Notes under the pieces: model-generated
Seen by the model: the letters and a program-made list of their open reading frames with translations, nothing else
The model's database searches: none
What the model was told of the DNA's origin: nothing
Program-made: the position numbers and the translations under genes
Assembly: GCA_029582155.1 (NCBI GenBank)
Contig: CM055903.1
Location: 39,559,353 to 39,623,352, forward strand
Origin: Panopea generosa
Taxonomy: Eukaryota; Mollusca; Bivalvia; Adapedonta; Hiatellidae
DNA length: 64,000 nucleotides
Reading direction: 5' to 3'
In this document: one piece after another, positions 33,089 through 45,437 of the stretch
Numbering within the stretch: the first letter of the stretch is position 1
Layout: every line of letters starts with the position of its first letter

Positions 33089-35180
33089 ATTATCTTTAAA
33101 CAAGAAATGTCACTGTAAAGTGTCACATGAACCCCCCCCCCCCCACACACACAAATGGTCTGTGAAAAATAACAATATAATTATGATAAAAAATGTAGTA
33201 ATGTATCCATGAATATCAAGAGTAATGGACTGATGCTTCAGACCAGACATGCAATTTCATGTTTCCTTTTCCATTAAAGCATGACCTTGACCTTTGTGTA
33301 ACCTTGACCATTGACATCCTAATTACAATGGTTTGGGTATTTCAACAGTAATGCAGGTGAAACATTATCATAACATGCTGATCACTTGTGTTAAGCTATT
33401 TTAAAATCCCTAAATGTAAGTTACAGATCAGTTGTTGATTAAATTAATAAATTGAGCCAAGTGTTTTTGAAATCCATCCATGTATGATAAAGTTTAAGGA
33501 CAGACTTGAAATCTTAAACAGATTCAAAGTGTTGTCAAACATACTCAAAGTGTGACCTTGACCTTTGAGGTATGGGGTTTAGGTCTTACTTATGACACGT
33601 CATCATGATAAATTGAGCCAAGTTAAAGACAAAGTCACAGACCAGACATGCAATATCAAACAAATTGAAAGTGTGACCTTGACCTTTGAGGAAAGGTTCT
33701 GGGTCTTACATGCGACACTTAATTATGTCATGTTGATCAACTGAGCCAAGTGTTTTTAAAATTTATCCATAGTTGACAAAGTTACCGAGACAAGAAATCT
33801 CACACAGACTGAAAGTGTTGTCAAACAAACTCAAAGTGTGACCTTGACCTTTGAGGTACACATGTGGGTCTTACACTTGACATGTTGTAATATCATGCTG
33901 ATGAATTGAGACAAGTGTTTTTGAAATTTATCCATAGGTGACAAAGTTACAGACCGGACACGAAATCTCAATCAGACTGAGTGTCATCAAACAAAGTTAA
34001 ATTGTGACCTTGACCTTTGAAGTGGGATTCTGGGTGAAACGCGCAACACATGGTCATGTTATGTTGATAATTTGAAGCTAGTATTAACAAAATCCATCTA
34101 TGCATGACAAAGTTACAGGTCAGACACGAAATCTCAGACTGAAAGTGTTGTCAAACATACTCAAAGTGTGACTTTGACCTTTGAGGTTTGGGTTTAGGTC
34201 TTACTTATGACACGTCGTCATGTCATCTTGATAAATTGAGCCAAGTTAAAGACAAAGTCACAGACCAGACATGCAATATCAAACAAATTGAAAGTGTGAC
34301 CTTAACCTTTGAGGAAAGGTTCTGGGTCTTACATGGGACACTTAATTATGTCATGTTGATCAACTGAGCCAAGTGTTTTTAAAATTTATCCATAGATGAC
34401 AAAGTTACAGATCGGACAAGAAATCTCACACAGACTGAAAGTGTTGTCAAACAAACTCAAAGTGTGACCTTGACCTTTGAGGTACATATATGGATCTTAC
34501 ACTTGACACGTTGTAATGTCATGCTGATGAATTCAAAGTTAAATTGTGACCTTGACCTTTGAAGTGGGATTCTAGGTGAAACGCGCAACACATCGTCATG
34601 TTATGTGGTCATTTGAAGCTAGTATTAACAAAATCCATCTATGCATGACAAAGTTACAGGCCAGACACGAAATCTCAGACTGAAAGTGTTGTCAAACAAA
34701 CTCAAAATGTGACCTTGACCTTTGAGGTATTGGTATTGGTCTTATTTACGACACGTCGTTATGTTATGTTGATCATTTATAAAATTCATCTATGCATGAC
34801 AAAGTTACAGGCCAGACACGAAATCTCACACAGACTCAAGTGATGTCAAACAAACTCAAAATGTGACCTTGACTGTTGAGGTACGGGTGTGGGTCTTACT
34901 CTCAACACATGGTCATGTTATGTTGATCATTTATAGCAAGTATCATTAAAATTCATCTATGCATGACAAAGTTACAGGCTGGACACGAAATCTCACACAA
35001 ACTCAGTGATGTCAAACAAACTCAAATTGTGACCTTGACCTTTGAGGTACGGGTGTGGGTCTTACTCGCAACAGGTCGTCATGTTATGTTGATCATTTGT
35101 AGCAAGTATCAACAAAATCCATCTATGCATGACAAAGTTACAGGCCGGAAACAAAATACCAGACGAAAAGACGGACGGAC
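33089..35180. mobile_element. Pearl-like element with ~120-175 bp tandem core and ACGG tract
   Basis: It starts near AACAAGAAATGTCACTGTAA with a C run and CA repeat at 33131-33152. Twelve or so core units follow, each carrying TGTGACCTTGACCTTTGAGG, a GGTCTTAC phrase, ATGTTGATCA, CATGACAAAGTTACAG and AAATCTCACACAGACT. It ends in ACGGACGGACGG near 35172. A tandem core followed by an ACGG tetranucleotide tract is the architecture described for bivalve pearl elements, which have been related to Helitron-like non-autonomous elements. No protein is encoded. Confidence 0.65.
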
Positions 35181-35640
35181 GGTGCAATTACTAAAACAGG
35201 AAACTAATGTCATAGAGCTTAAGCTATTTTTCAATTTCTGGTAACAGTGATCTTGACTTTCACCTGATTAACCATAATCAAATACCAAGCTTCCTTTTCT
35301 TGTTGGGCATCTATACACCAAATTCCATTAAAATACCTTACAGGAAGCAAATGTTATTGAGCGGAAGCTGTCTTTTTTTTTTTAATAACAGTGACCTTGA
35401 CTTTCACCTGATTTACCACAATCCAATCCCAAGCTTCCTTTTCTTGTTAGGAATGTTTATACCAAATTTCATTAAAATACCTTAAGGAAACAAATGTTAT
35501 TGAGCCTAAGCTATTTTGTATCTTTATAAACAGTGACATTAACTTTCACTGGATTTACCTCAAACCAATCCCAAGTTTCCTTTTCTTGTTAGAAATCTTT
35601 ACACCAAATTTCATTAAAATATATTAAAGCCTTCCTGAAG
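35181..35640. repeat. ~148-bp tandem repeat, right block
   Basis: About three further units of the family at 32590-33088, with the same landmarks (GGAAACTAATGTCATAGAGC, AACAGTGACCTTGACTTTCA, CCCAAGCTTCCTTTTCTTG, TTCATTAAAATACCTTA). It lies directly beyond the ACGG tract of the pearl-like element. Confidence 0.8.
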
Positions 35641-35672
35641 TAATGAGCTATAACACTTTCTGGATGGACATA

Positions 35673-35960
35673 TGAATGAATGAATTAATTAATAGGGTTT
35701 TACGGCTGTACCAACACATTATAGGTTATTCAACTGCCAACAGGGAGGAAGATTCCAGGTTCACCCTACATGTACAAAAACAACAAATTAACATACAGAT
35801 TAAAAAAAATACATCAACAAATGAATATGCAGAATGAACCTAGAACCTTGATACCTGCAGAACTGCAGTGTTTCAGCAAATTCTATCGTATTACTCAATT
35901 TGTCGCTTCTTACGACATGCATAAGCCACAGTGATCCTATTCTTGCCATCACTCATGGCT
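35673..35960 (-). mobile_element. SINE family 5-like element
   Basis: The tail at the left on the minus strand is (ATTC)n after GTAAAACCC. The body contains TATAGGTTATTCAACTGCC and GAGGAAGATTCCAGG. The right part contains GTCGCTTCTTACGACATGC. The right-hand end is not clearly tRNA-like, so class is uncertain. Confidence 0.5.
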
Positions 35961-37574
35961 CCCTGGAACCACACAGAAGTTGATAGTTTAACCACAATAT
36001 ACATGACAAAAAATGATAAAATGAACATGATACCCAATTCGGAGGATTCCTATCCATCTGCAGAGATCGACAGTGATTCTATTCTTAGTCTGAAACCACA
36101 CGGGCTGGACGGACATATGAAAGAACAGATCTAGGTATAACAGTATACCCCTCCTCCCTCTCATCCTTCCAGTGATGGGAGTATAAAAAAGCATCTTAGG
36201 ATCATGATTTTTGACTGGCTCCAATAAATATACGTACAATTTCATCACCACTGATTATAGAATAAAGAGGATATCAGTCAAAATTGAGTGTTAAGTAAAA
36301 CTTAACAAACTGTTGGTGAAACAAGAAGCCAGATCCTTTTGTCTGTTCAAAATAAAATATCAAGTCAATTTCAATATCAATATTACACCAAAGAAAACAT
36401 AAGAAAACTTATTTTTGGATAAATAAATAATTTTATTTGACACACTGAATATTGACAAATATTCTCTGATGTATTTTGCATTCCATTCAAACAACATTAA
36501 TTTGACAGTGTTGAGTATATTCTGTTTTACAAGTTAATAAGCACTTTGTCATATTTACATTTCTAAGGTAACTGAAAATATTCCACAGTTATTTATAATT
36601 TTTTGTTTTGGTAATCAAGCAGGGTCTGTTTGAAAACATTACCTTTAAAAATCTGTAACCCTGGTATTTCATTCAAAACATGTAACTTTTCCTAAAAGGC
36701 AAGTCATTCGTTCTCAATAAATTTTCTGTCACTTTCATGAGAAAAAAAATCTCTATTAGACTATAGAAACATCTTCTAGACCTCCTATAATAATTGGTCA
36801 GTGACTTAAAACAAAATATGACACCATGCAATTAACAATATAGTGCACTTTAATTTTGCGGGACATTGGAATTCCTTGCTTTTTCATTTGGGTACTAAAA
36901 GATCTGGATCGGAAGAATACTATGGAATGGGATAAGCTACCTGAATACACATCAAGTCTACATTATTAGGTTGGGTTATAAAACAATCTTAACAACTTAA
37001 AACTAATTAACTTATTGTTTTAAGGTGCTTGTTTTAGTCAACTGGCTTTTGGCTTTTAACAACATAATTTAACATGTCATTAACTGTTATGGCAAATTTG
37101 CTTGGAAATGTTTTGGAATGTAAATTTTTAAATACTGAAATATTTCTTAATCTGATTTTGTTTTCAAACTTAAAATTGGGTTAATAGGTCGAGAATGTTC
37201 ATTTAAAAATGCACCGAAATTTTATCACAAAGTTTTCATTTGATCTGAAATTGATGCAGTTGCTCTCCTTGTATACTAAATCAAATGCAATGTACGCTTA
37301 ACATTCATGTGACTTAAATAGGGTGAATAAAAAACAATAGACCTGGAGCTGAAACAAGCATCATAAACAATAGAACTTATTTGAGCACTATTTGTATGCA
37401 TATCTGAAATTAAAACATTTCTGCAAATTGTGAGTTTTACAAGCACACTATTTCATTCATACAGTATTACTTTATTCGTAAAAATCAATGCAGTATCAGT
37501 TTATATCTCCGACCAACAAAATATTGAGTAAATATTTTCAATTCAAACTGTGATCTATATAATGTAGTTCAAAG
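35961..37574. other. No feature recognised
   Basis: About 1.6 kb of AT-rich, unique-looking DNA. Frames of 67 and 87 codons near 35931-36251 overlap on opposite strands and have no domain. Confidence 0.5.
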
Positions 37575-37587
37575 TCATTTTCAACAC

Positions 37588-37835
37588 TTTCCCTTTTTTT
37601 TTTATGGGTTTAGCGGCATTTTCAACACATTTCAGGTTATATATGGCATGTCCAGTTTTATTGGTGGAGGAAGACCTCAAAATGAATCCGAGTAGAACCA
37701 CCGTCCTTCCACAAGTAACTGACAAACTTTCTCACATAATGTTTTAAAAGTGAGTGAGATTCAAACCTACGACCTTAGTGGTGAGAGGTAAGTGATATGA
37801 GACGGCTCCTTAAACCACTCAGCTATGGAGAACCC
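37588..37835 (-). mobile_element. SINE family 2 copy inserted in another family 2 copy
   Basis: Full length: poly(T) complement of the tail, GGGTTTAGCGGCATTTTCAA, GGTTATATATGGCATGTCC, GTAGAACCACCGTCCTTCC, AAGTAACTGACAAAC, and the tRNA-like head complement (GATTCAAACCTACGACC, GAGAGGTAAGTGATATGAG). TTCAACAC occurs on both sides (37580-37587 and 37836-37843), a candidate target duplication that lies within the tail sequence of a second copy. Confidence 0.85.
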
Positions 37836-37990
37836 TTCAACACATGAAAAGTTATATAAGGGCATTCAGTTATGATTAGGTGGAGATAGACCTTGGACTG
37901 TAGCCAGAACAACCATCGCTCCATAAGTAATAGGCAAGACCTCAGCGGTGAGGGGCGAGTGATCCTTGGGACCTGATTGATCGTGGTCAA
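37836..37990 (-). mobile_element. Older SINE family 2 copy split by the insertion
   Basis: It continues as TTCAACACATGAAAAGTTAT, AGGGCATTCAGTTATGATTA, GGTGGAGATAGACCT, AACAACCATCGCTCC and a degraded head part (GACCTCAGCGGTGAGGGGC). It is more diverged than its neighbour and lacks part of the middle. Confidence 0.65.
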
Positions 37991-38354
37991 ACTGTGAAGT
38001 AGTTCTACAGATGTTATATAATAATAAGCAATATCAACCTGTGCAAGCAGGATGGTAGTGTTCGAGTTTTGGTCAGAGGTTGCCTGTTTAGATCCAAAGC
38101 TCAAATCTATGCTTCTAAAAAAAAACAAAACTCAGTACTGGTTCTACCAAGGAAGTGGACTCAGGAGCGGTTCATTAAAGCTTTAGGCAATGGAGCTAAA
38201 ACAAATTAGTATAAACTAACCTGTGTATAAGGCCTGTCTATGCTATAGGCAAACTTCAAAGATGTCAAAAGTAAGCATTTACCAATAAATCTTTTGTTTC
38301 ACTTTCCATAATCAAAAAACCTATGCAAATTGCCTCTTCTGAAAAGCTCTTATT

Positions 38355-38441
38355 TTCTAAAAGTGTAATAGATTACATTAATATAACATATGTTTATAAA
38401 AGTGTAATAGATTACATTATTATACATATATTTATAGAAAT
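38355..38441. repeat. ~40-bp tandem duplication with inner palindrome
   Basis: Two copies of AAAGTGTAATAGATTACATT followed by AATATAACATATGTTTATA. TGTAATAGATTACA inside each copy is an imperfect palindrome. Confidence 0.85.
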
Positions 38442-39082
38442 GATGATGGAACTGCTAGGTTTAATTCAAGTATTGAAAATTGCTGATTCAAGTCTGAAGC
38501 AGAGATGACCTTGACCATTACAACATACACTTCAAGACAAAGTTGCAGACATTTGATTACTACTCAATCCATTCTAGCAGTCTTCGAAGGCATCAATGTT
38601 GACAAAACAAAAAATATAATGGACCCAAGGGGATGTTTAATACATTTATGGCTTCATTCCCAACTCGCAACAAATGAAAGATGATAAATGAAATGTGGCT
38701 TTACTGGCCCTGGGACAAAACCTAGATGAAAACAATTAAGACCAGTCAAGTCAGTAATCATTAAATAGTAGATCAAATTTTCTGAAATAGACATAGTATT
38801 TAAATATTTATGTTCCTTTTAATTTAAAAGAAAACATTTGGAACAATGCTGTCTGTTTGCTGGCTGATATATTGAAAGAAGTAAAAACCAATAGAAGTAC
38901 ATTTGAAGCTTTTGATATTTTATCTCTGATTTACTATCCATTGTTTAATGTGCTCTGCATGTCAGCTATGCATTTATTGAACACATATACATCTGTTTTT
39001 GTTTCATTTATAACGGAATCTCACAAAGTATCTAATTTAACAAAAAAAAATTTAAGCATGTTGAACCCAAAATACTTTTTGT
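38442..39082. other. No feature recognised
   Basis: AT-rich DNA. The 75-codon plus-strand frame at 38857-39084 has no recognised domain. Confidence 0.45.
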
Positions 39083-39890
39083 AGTTGAACCAATCAATCA
39101 ACTTAATGACCTTGTACAAACTGAGATTGAAACAATCAATACGTTAATGACCTTGTACAACTGAGGTTGAACCAATCAATGAGCTCAATGACCTTGTACA
39201 ACTGAACTTGAACCTATCAATGAGCTTACTAACCTTTGTACAACTGAGGTTGAACCAATCAATGAGCTTACTGACCTTTGTACAACTGAGGTTGAACCAA
39301 TCAATGAGCTTAATGACCTAATACATCTGAGGTTGAACCAATAAATGAGATTTATGACCTTATACAACTAAGGTTGAACCAATCAATGAGCTAACAGACC
39401 TTTGTACAACTGAGGTTGAACTATCAATGAGCTTACTGACCTTGTACAACTGAGGTTGAACCAATCAATGAGCTTAATGACCATTGTACAACTGAGGTTG
39501 AACCAATCAATAAGCTTACTTACCTTTATACAACTGAGGTTGAGCCAGGCAATGAGCTTAATGACCTTTGTACAACTGAGGTTGAACCAAATATTGAGCT
39601 TACTGACATTTGTACAACTGAGGTTGAACCAATAACTGAGCTTAATGACCTTGTACAACTGAGGTTGAACCAATCAATGAACTTAATGACCTTTGTACAA
39701 CTGAGGTTGAAACAATCAATGAGCTAAATGACCTTGTACAACTGAGGTTGAACCAATCAATAAGCTTAATGACCTTGTACAACTGAGGTTGAACCAATCA
39801 ATGAGCTTACTGACCTTGTACAACTGAGGCTGAACCAATCAATGAACTTACTGATCTTGTACAAGTATCTGATGTTGAACCAATAAAAAA
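39083..39890. repeat. 41-bp minisatellite, about 20 copies
   Basis: Unit: TTGTACAACTGAGGTTGAAC, CAATCAATGAGCTTACTGAC, C, with frequent one-base length variants (TTTGTACAACT). The 96-codon minus-strand frame across it is an artefact. Confidence 0.93.
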
Positions 39891-40512
39891 AATGCTATAT
39901 TTGCACAATTGTTTTATTTCACCAGTATTTAACCAGTTTACTAGTAATTAATACAAGCAGAACAAATTCCATGAGCAATTTTGGCATAATTGACCGGTTT
40001 GTTCTTATTAAAACACATTCAATAATTACACTCAGCAAATATATGTTCATTGCAGAACAAGTATACAGTAATAGTTTGACTGGTTTGACTGATAATAAAA
40101 CTATTAGCATTATAAATTATCTATTGCAGAACAAGTCTATGGCAATCAGTCTGTATCAAATATGCTCTAGAGAGAAGTTTCATTAGTAAATGTTTGTTTT
40201 TCTGTGCTTGTATTTTCTGGTTCTAGTTTTTGTCCCTATCTTCCTTCAGCGTCACAGTTCGGTTGAAGACAATCTGAAATGACATTAATGTTTATATTTA
40301 ATAAATATTTTGTCAAGAGATGTAATGCACTGAATGATACATTGTTAATAGTTAATGTAGGTTTTACATATGGGAATAATTTAACAGGAAATTTGGCGAG
40401 ACAAGCTGTATAATATATATATGTATGTAATTAGTTTGTGCTATGTATATATTGAATACTTAGTGCATTGTATTGTATTACAATGTAATTAATAAATGCT
40501 ACTTTGATCTTT
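39891..40512. other. No feature recognised
   Basis: AT-rich DNA. A direct repeat of TTGCAGAACAAGT (near 40051 and 40123) is the only structure noticed. Confidence 0.45.
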
Positions 40513-40670
40513 CTTTGCAGTCATATCACTACGTTGCCTTAGGGATAGTTATGAACTCTCCTCTACTGAATGTTGAGTGCCAAGAAAGAAAGTTTTTTGT
40601 ATGACCCAGCCAGGGATTGAACCCTGTCATGTAAAGTTGATGCCCTTACCACTAGACCACCGCTGTCATC
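40513..40670 (-). mobile_element. SINE family 3 copy, internally deleted
   Basis: CAGTCATATCACTACGTTGC is joined to CTCTCCTCTACTGAATGTTG and TGTATGACCCAGCCAGGGAT, then TGCCCTTACCACTAGACCAC. The minus strand gives the family 3 tRNA-like head (GTGGTCTAGTGGTAAGGGCA, GGTTCAATCCCTGG). The middle body and tail are lost. Confidence 0.75.
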
Positions 40671-40720
40671 AAATAGAAACATTACAGAAACAAGCATCAA
40701 TCCATTATGCAAAGCACATG

Positions 40721-41058
40721 AAAGGAAGTATATCAGGATTTTTCTAAAAATTTTAATTTTTCCCCCAATATATATCTGCATAATTATATACTCCCTGACA
40801 CGGATATCTATTTTAACAGGCCAAAATATTACATTGAAAAGGGGTTTCCTAACTTGGGTACACACATCCAGGTAAGACTAAAATAAATATCTCACTTAAG
40901 CAACATTATTTTGAGGCTTATCAAATGAATAATTTCATTTTGTTTTCTAATTGATTCATCACAATTTTATTGAATTACATATTGTAGCATTCAGATTTTA
41001 TTTATTCTTATTCATGAGATGCTTTGTTCCATTTTTTCCTGATCTATGAAACCTTTAA
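40721..41058. mobile_element. MITE copy 2 (related to 19850-20362)
   Basis: Left end AAGGAAGTATATCAGG and right end ATGAAACCTTTAAGG correspond to the ends of copy 1. The interior shares TATACTCCCTGACAC, CTAACTTGGGTACACACATC and GGTAAGACTAAAATAAATAT. It is shorter than copy 1 because of internal deletions. Confidence 0.65.
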
Positions 41059-41143
41059 GGTGGTAAATGCAATGGCGACAGTATCATTCCACAGCGCCAT
41101 GGTGTAGTTTACAGTGACTTTATAGAAACACAATATCCAAGAC

Positions 41144-41373
41144 CAGGGGCCCATTTCACTAACCTACTCAAGTCTTTTTGTACTGACAAATTATGACATC
41201 ATTTGTGCAGTATTTTTTGCACATTTTAGAAAGAATACTATTTAAAAAGGTTTACAATAAATTGTAAAATAAGTAAGTGGCACACTAAACAAATTACCCA
41301 GACTTTTTTTCATAACTTCAAAATTTTACACTAAAAAGTTCGCAAACTTACAAACATTAGTGAAATGGGCTGC
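41144..41373. mobile_element. MITE with GGGCCCATTTCACTAA-type ends
   Basis: Left end CAGGGGCCCATTTCACTAAC and right end (reverse complement) GCAGCCCATTTCACTAATG form an inverted pair of about 17 bp. The interior is AT-rich and non-coding. Ends beginning CAGGGGCCC are typical of hAT-like non-autonomous elements, but no 8-bp target duplication was confirmed. Confidence 0.65.
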
Positions 41374-42547
41374 ATAACATTAGTGACTGCTCATCAGTTA
41401 AAAAGGCGACTGTGGACAGAAATTAGACTGAGTCACAGTCAGTATCAACTGTCCCTTTAAAGATACAATTCAAAAATCCCAGCACTCAGAACATCAAATA
41501 TACCTTTAAATTACCGCCACATAACTTCTAATCAACATTTCTAAATTAAAAACTCACAATATTAGATCTGTTTAGTAAAACTTTAATGAGAAGGTTGCAG
41601 GTATGTGGAGGTGAAGACGCCCTGTTGTCTGTGTACATATTAAGATTGAATCACTTGTCATGTTCTGCTGTCTGCTACATAAGTACTACTTGCATTTCGT
41701 TAAAAAAACAAGAAAATATAAACTTTAGTGCTCCTGTTTTTTCCCCATTTGATGAATATGATTATACGAACATAAATGTGACTTTTTTGTCAAAAGATTT
41801 TTTAGACAGCTATTTCTGCTGTGATTAACCTTGTAAGCTACGCCTGGTTGTAAGTATGCCAACGACAAACAAGAAAGGAAAAGGAACAAGGGGACCTTGT
41901 GAGCATTGAGTTAATTATCTTTGGAGACATTTCCAACACTGAACGTCTGACATAAATATGCATTTTTCATTTTTTATCTGAGGAGATTGCACAAAATACC
42001 AATCACTGGAATGCTTAGTCTCAAACTCATTTTTTTTAATCAATTTTTGAAACCCTTTGAATGTAACATTCATATTTTGAATAAAAACACATCGGCGTCT
42101 ATCTGTTCCTGGTGACCTTGACCCTAGAGTGACCAAACCAATCTTCTCACTATGACCTATCCCTGTGTAAAGTTTCATAACAATAGGTGCACTCACTTAA
42201 GTCTCTCCGCATGTAATGTTTAGTTAAAACAAATCTATTTAAGCTTGATTGTGGAGAAAGCTTACAGCTTATATGAACAACTCTTGAGTCTGTTTGGGTA
42301 GATCCTGTACCTTTCTAACATTTAGAATCTAACTGTAATAAGATAATAACTCACATACAGTCATTATAAACATTTCAACAAACCATTTCCAATTTTCATT
42401 ACGACAAAGGATGACCTATTTTAGTTAATTCATCATAATTCCATTAAGACTGATTATCTCGGAGATTTAACTTCAATTTAATACATCTTATTCATTATTT
42501 ATATGGCTGCTACATTCATTATTAAAATATAAATCTCGGAGGAATGT
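41374..42547. other. Mostly unassigned, with a short dispersed-repeat fragment
   Basis: Near 42095-42195 the sequence TCCTGGTGACCTTGACCCTA, GAGTGACCAAACCAATCTTC and AAGTTTCATAACAATAGGTG resembles the TGACCTTGAC repeats elsewhere in the window. The remainder, including an 80-codon plus-strand frame at 41586-41828, shows nothing recognisable. Confidence 0.5.
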
Positions 42548-42722
42548 TTGGCATATCAAGCACATGCCAAGCAGACAAGTAAAACCACTGTCTTTCCCCA
42601 AAGTAACAGACAAAAACGCTCACTCGAAATCTTTGGTTTGGCGCATAGCAGACTTGAACTCATGCCTTCAAATAAAAGATAGATTTCCTCTGAGCACTCG
42701 ACAACAGCAGAGACCCCTGGAT
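42548..42722 (-). mobile_element. Diverged SINE family 2 copy
   Basis: It keeps the order of family 2 phrases: TTTGGCATATC, GTAAAACCACTGTCTTTCC, AAGTAACAGACAAAA, GCTCACTCGAAATC, and GACTTGAACTCATGCC (complement of a B box). Divergence is high. Confidence 0.55.
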
Positions 42723-43555
42723 TATATACCCAAGTGCACTTACAGAAGGAATGGGGCGGATGTTTGATGTAACGACTCTGAATATTAATACAATTTTCAA
42801 AAACTGTTTTTATTCCACGAGTTACCCAACTATACACAATGCCACGATATGAAGAGTCGAAAAATGAAGTAGGCCCTCTCTACTGTTATTACTTAACTAC
42901 CCTGTAAAACAATTATTTCAACATAAAACATTTCATTTCAGACTCTAAGACTGCTTTATATCCATACAAAAAATACAGCCAGTTTGATTTAATCAGGCAT
43001 AGCTTACAAATTGTAACTAAATAACAGCGTGCTTTACAAGGTTAACTGTTGAATGCATCGCAGTAACATTTCCCAAAGAATAAATAAGAAAAAGTCACCG
43101 AGAACGCTCCCACATCTTTAATACGCAGAAGTATTTTATTTTCTGAAAATCTCCAAACAACCCCAATCATTTATCCGCAAGTAGAGAGCTGCCTATAAAG
43201 TGAAGACAAAATGAAGTGGAAAATGAATTAGAATCCTGCGTTATAATGGGCCTCTCCAACCTAATTATAAACCTTCTTGGGTTCCAACTTGGAAATGACA
43301 GAACAAATATAAACTGAAATTTCTGCTTCTGAAACATCAAACAATTCTGCATAGGAAATGTTTACGAATGTCTTGTGCACTTTGCTGCTTATAAAGAGAA
43401 ACATAGATTTTTGACTGGCATTTGAAGTGGTGTTAATTTTTTAGTTGAAATGTATATTTTCACAAAACCATCTGTATATGATACAATCGGAATATTTGTA
43501 ATTACCGACTGCAACAATGTGCCGTAGGCACTGATTTAGATACATTTCCATCAAC
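42723..43555. other. No feature recognised
   Basis: No gene or repeat recognised in about 0.8 kb. Confidence 0.45.
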
Positions 43556-43775
43556 ATAGTCATCATTATCATCATCATTACCATCACCACCAATTTATCA
43601 TCATCATAAACTCCATTCATTTTGCTCTTTATCCTAACAATCGACTTCATCATCATCATTACCGCCAATTATCATCATCAACTTCATTAATTCTGCTATT
43701 TATTCATTGGTGAATCATAATTTCTTACGACAATCATCATTACAACAATCATCATAAGCATCATCATCATTATCA
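43556..43775. repeat. Imperfect (ATC)n/(TCA)n-rich region
   Basis: Interrupted runs of CATCATTATCATCATCATTA-type repeats. The methionine-rich minus-strand frame at 43441-43668 comes from this. Confidence 0.85.
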
Positions 43776-44277
43776 ACAATAACAAATTTTTTTGCCATTA
43801 CCAATATTAGCAGTCAAAAGCATGCTTGCAGTCACAATTTGTTTACATTATAATCAATTTTGTACTAGTATTATCAATCTGTTACCAATATCAGCAGCAA
43901 CAACCGCAGCAACAAAATAATTGTTAGCATGATCAATTGGCCAATTTTCACACATTCAACAAAATCAAACAAGCTAATATTACAATGACCTGTGTTTGGA
44001 TGACCACTAAGGGTCACTATTATCTCATATAATGGAATTATAATCCACTGATTATCTCCACATTTGTTGACCGGTAAACACTGACCTGTCACTAAGCCAA
44101 TATGGAGCCTCGTACAAACAGATAAAATACCAGCAGCCTGGTACCGACTTTCCCTGGTAGATATGTAACTGCCCAACCCAACCATCTCGACATGTAATAT
44201 AACTTTACACTTAACAACAAATGCTCATAATATTGTCTATCAGAAAAATCAAAAAGTATAATCTATATATTATTTGA
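43776..44277. other. No confident feature
   Basis: A 103-codon minus-strand frame at 43874-44185 has no recognised domain. Confidence 0.4.
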
Positions 44278-44530
44278 ATATTTAGCATCATTCTAATGCC
44301 AAGGAGGGATAACAGACGATCAATCAACCTAACCACTCTTTCCTGAGATCATGGAAGGTTAACCATTACCCAAGCACTGTGCACCCACCTCTGCAATTAA
44401 CTGATAACTTTCTCATTTGAATCAGCTGTGAGAGATGAGTGACATTATGAGACACAATGTCGTATATCAATCATCAGGAAGACTTTGGCCAGTTGGGGAT
44501 TCAAACACATGAACCTGGATTGAAAGTCAG
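44278..44530 (-). mobile_element. SINE family 1 copy, minus strand
   Basis: On the plus strand it reads from the tail: AATATTTAGCATCATTCTAA, AACCTAACCACTCTTTCCTG, AGATCATGGAAGGTTAACCA, ending in the degraded complement of the tRNA-like head (GGGGATTCAAACACATGAAC). Diverged from the copies at 30235 and 50012. Confidence 0.8.
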
Positions 44531-45437
44531 ATGCACTTAGAATGTCCTTAATATCATGTCCTTTAGAGACTGATTGAAATGAAAAAGTATTCACAATTTG
44601 TAAGAAAATGCACCGATAGCCCAACCTCATTTACAAAAGTGCAATAGGCAGTTACAATAGTGATTATCATTGCTTAATTTCTGCAATCTATAAGTCATCT
44701 CGAGTATTTTATGTCAAAAGTGCAAATAAGAGCATTGTTATATTTTACATTTTGAATAATTACTTTCATGTTCCTCTAAAAGTCGTCAAAAGAATCAACC
44801 AATAGACTGATATGCCAAACCTTCTTATTATCAAATACATTATTAAACACAAGCTGCAAATACCCGCATACCTAACCTTACTATTTGTGAAAACTGTTGC
44901 TCTGTCAGTATCGAGTGATCAAGCCACATTTACATATATAAATTACAAGCAGCAGCTACAGCCAGTACGGATTACCCAAATTCCATTTATTTACCCAGAA
45001 ACACCTTGCATCATCATGCAGCATATAGTGTAAATCTTTGCCCTAGAAATGTATCAAAATATATCCCTTTTAACATGTTTTTATGTTGTTTAAAACTCAT
45101 CTCTGGGAAAATGCTAAGCTTAACATCATCGGCACTCAAGTGGTCAATCCAGCTTCAAACATGAGCCTCATTTAAAAGGGATTAGCAGGCTGGCTGTAAT
45201 GGAGCACATCTGAGAGGAAATAGAAAATGCATGTCAGAGTGGAAAATGTAAGTGAGTACAACACTACTTTCCATTAAGTATAAGCGAGTAAAAATGTTAA
45301 ATTATAGGTATATCAGCATGTATGTTAAAAGAGGAAAAAAGTGTTCTTTAAAAATAGGTTGTTGCATGTTAGTGGTGGGCATTTTTAACCACTTCTACAA
45401 CAGCCATACGTTTCTAATGAATTTTCTTCTTTTTTTT
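44531..45437. other. No feature recognised
   Basis: Open frames at 44812-45033 (73 codons) and 45252-45563 (103 codons) have no recognised domain; the latter runs into a SINE fragment. Confidence 0.45.
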
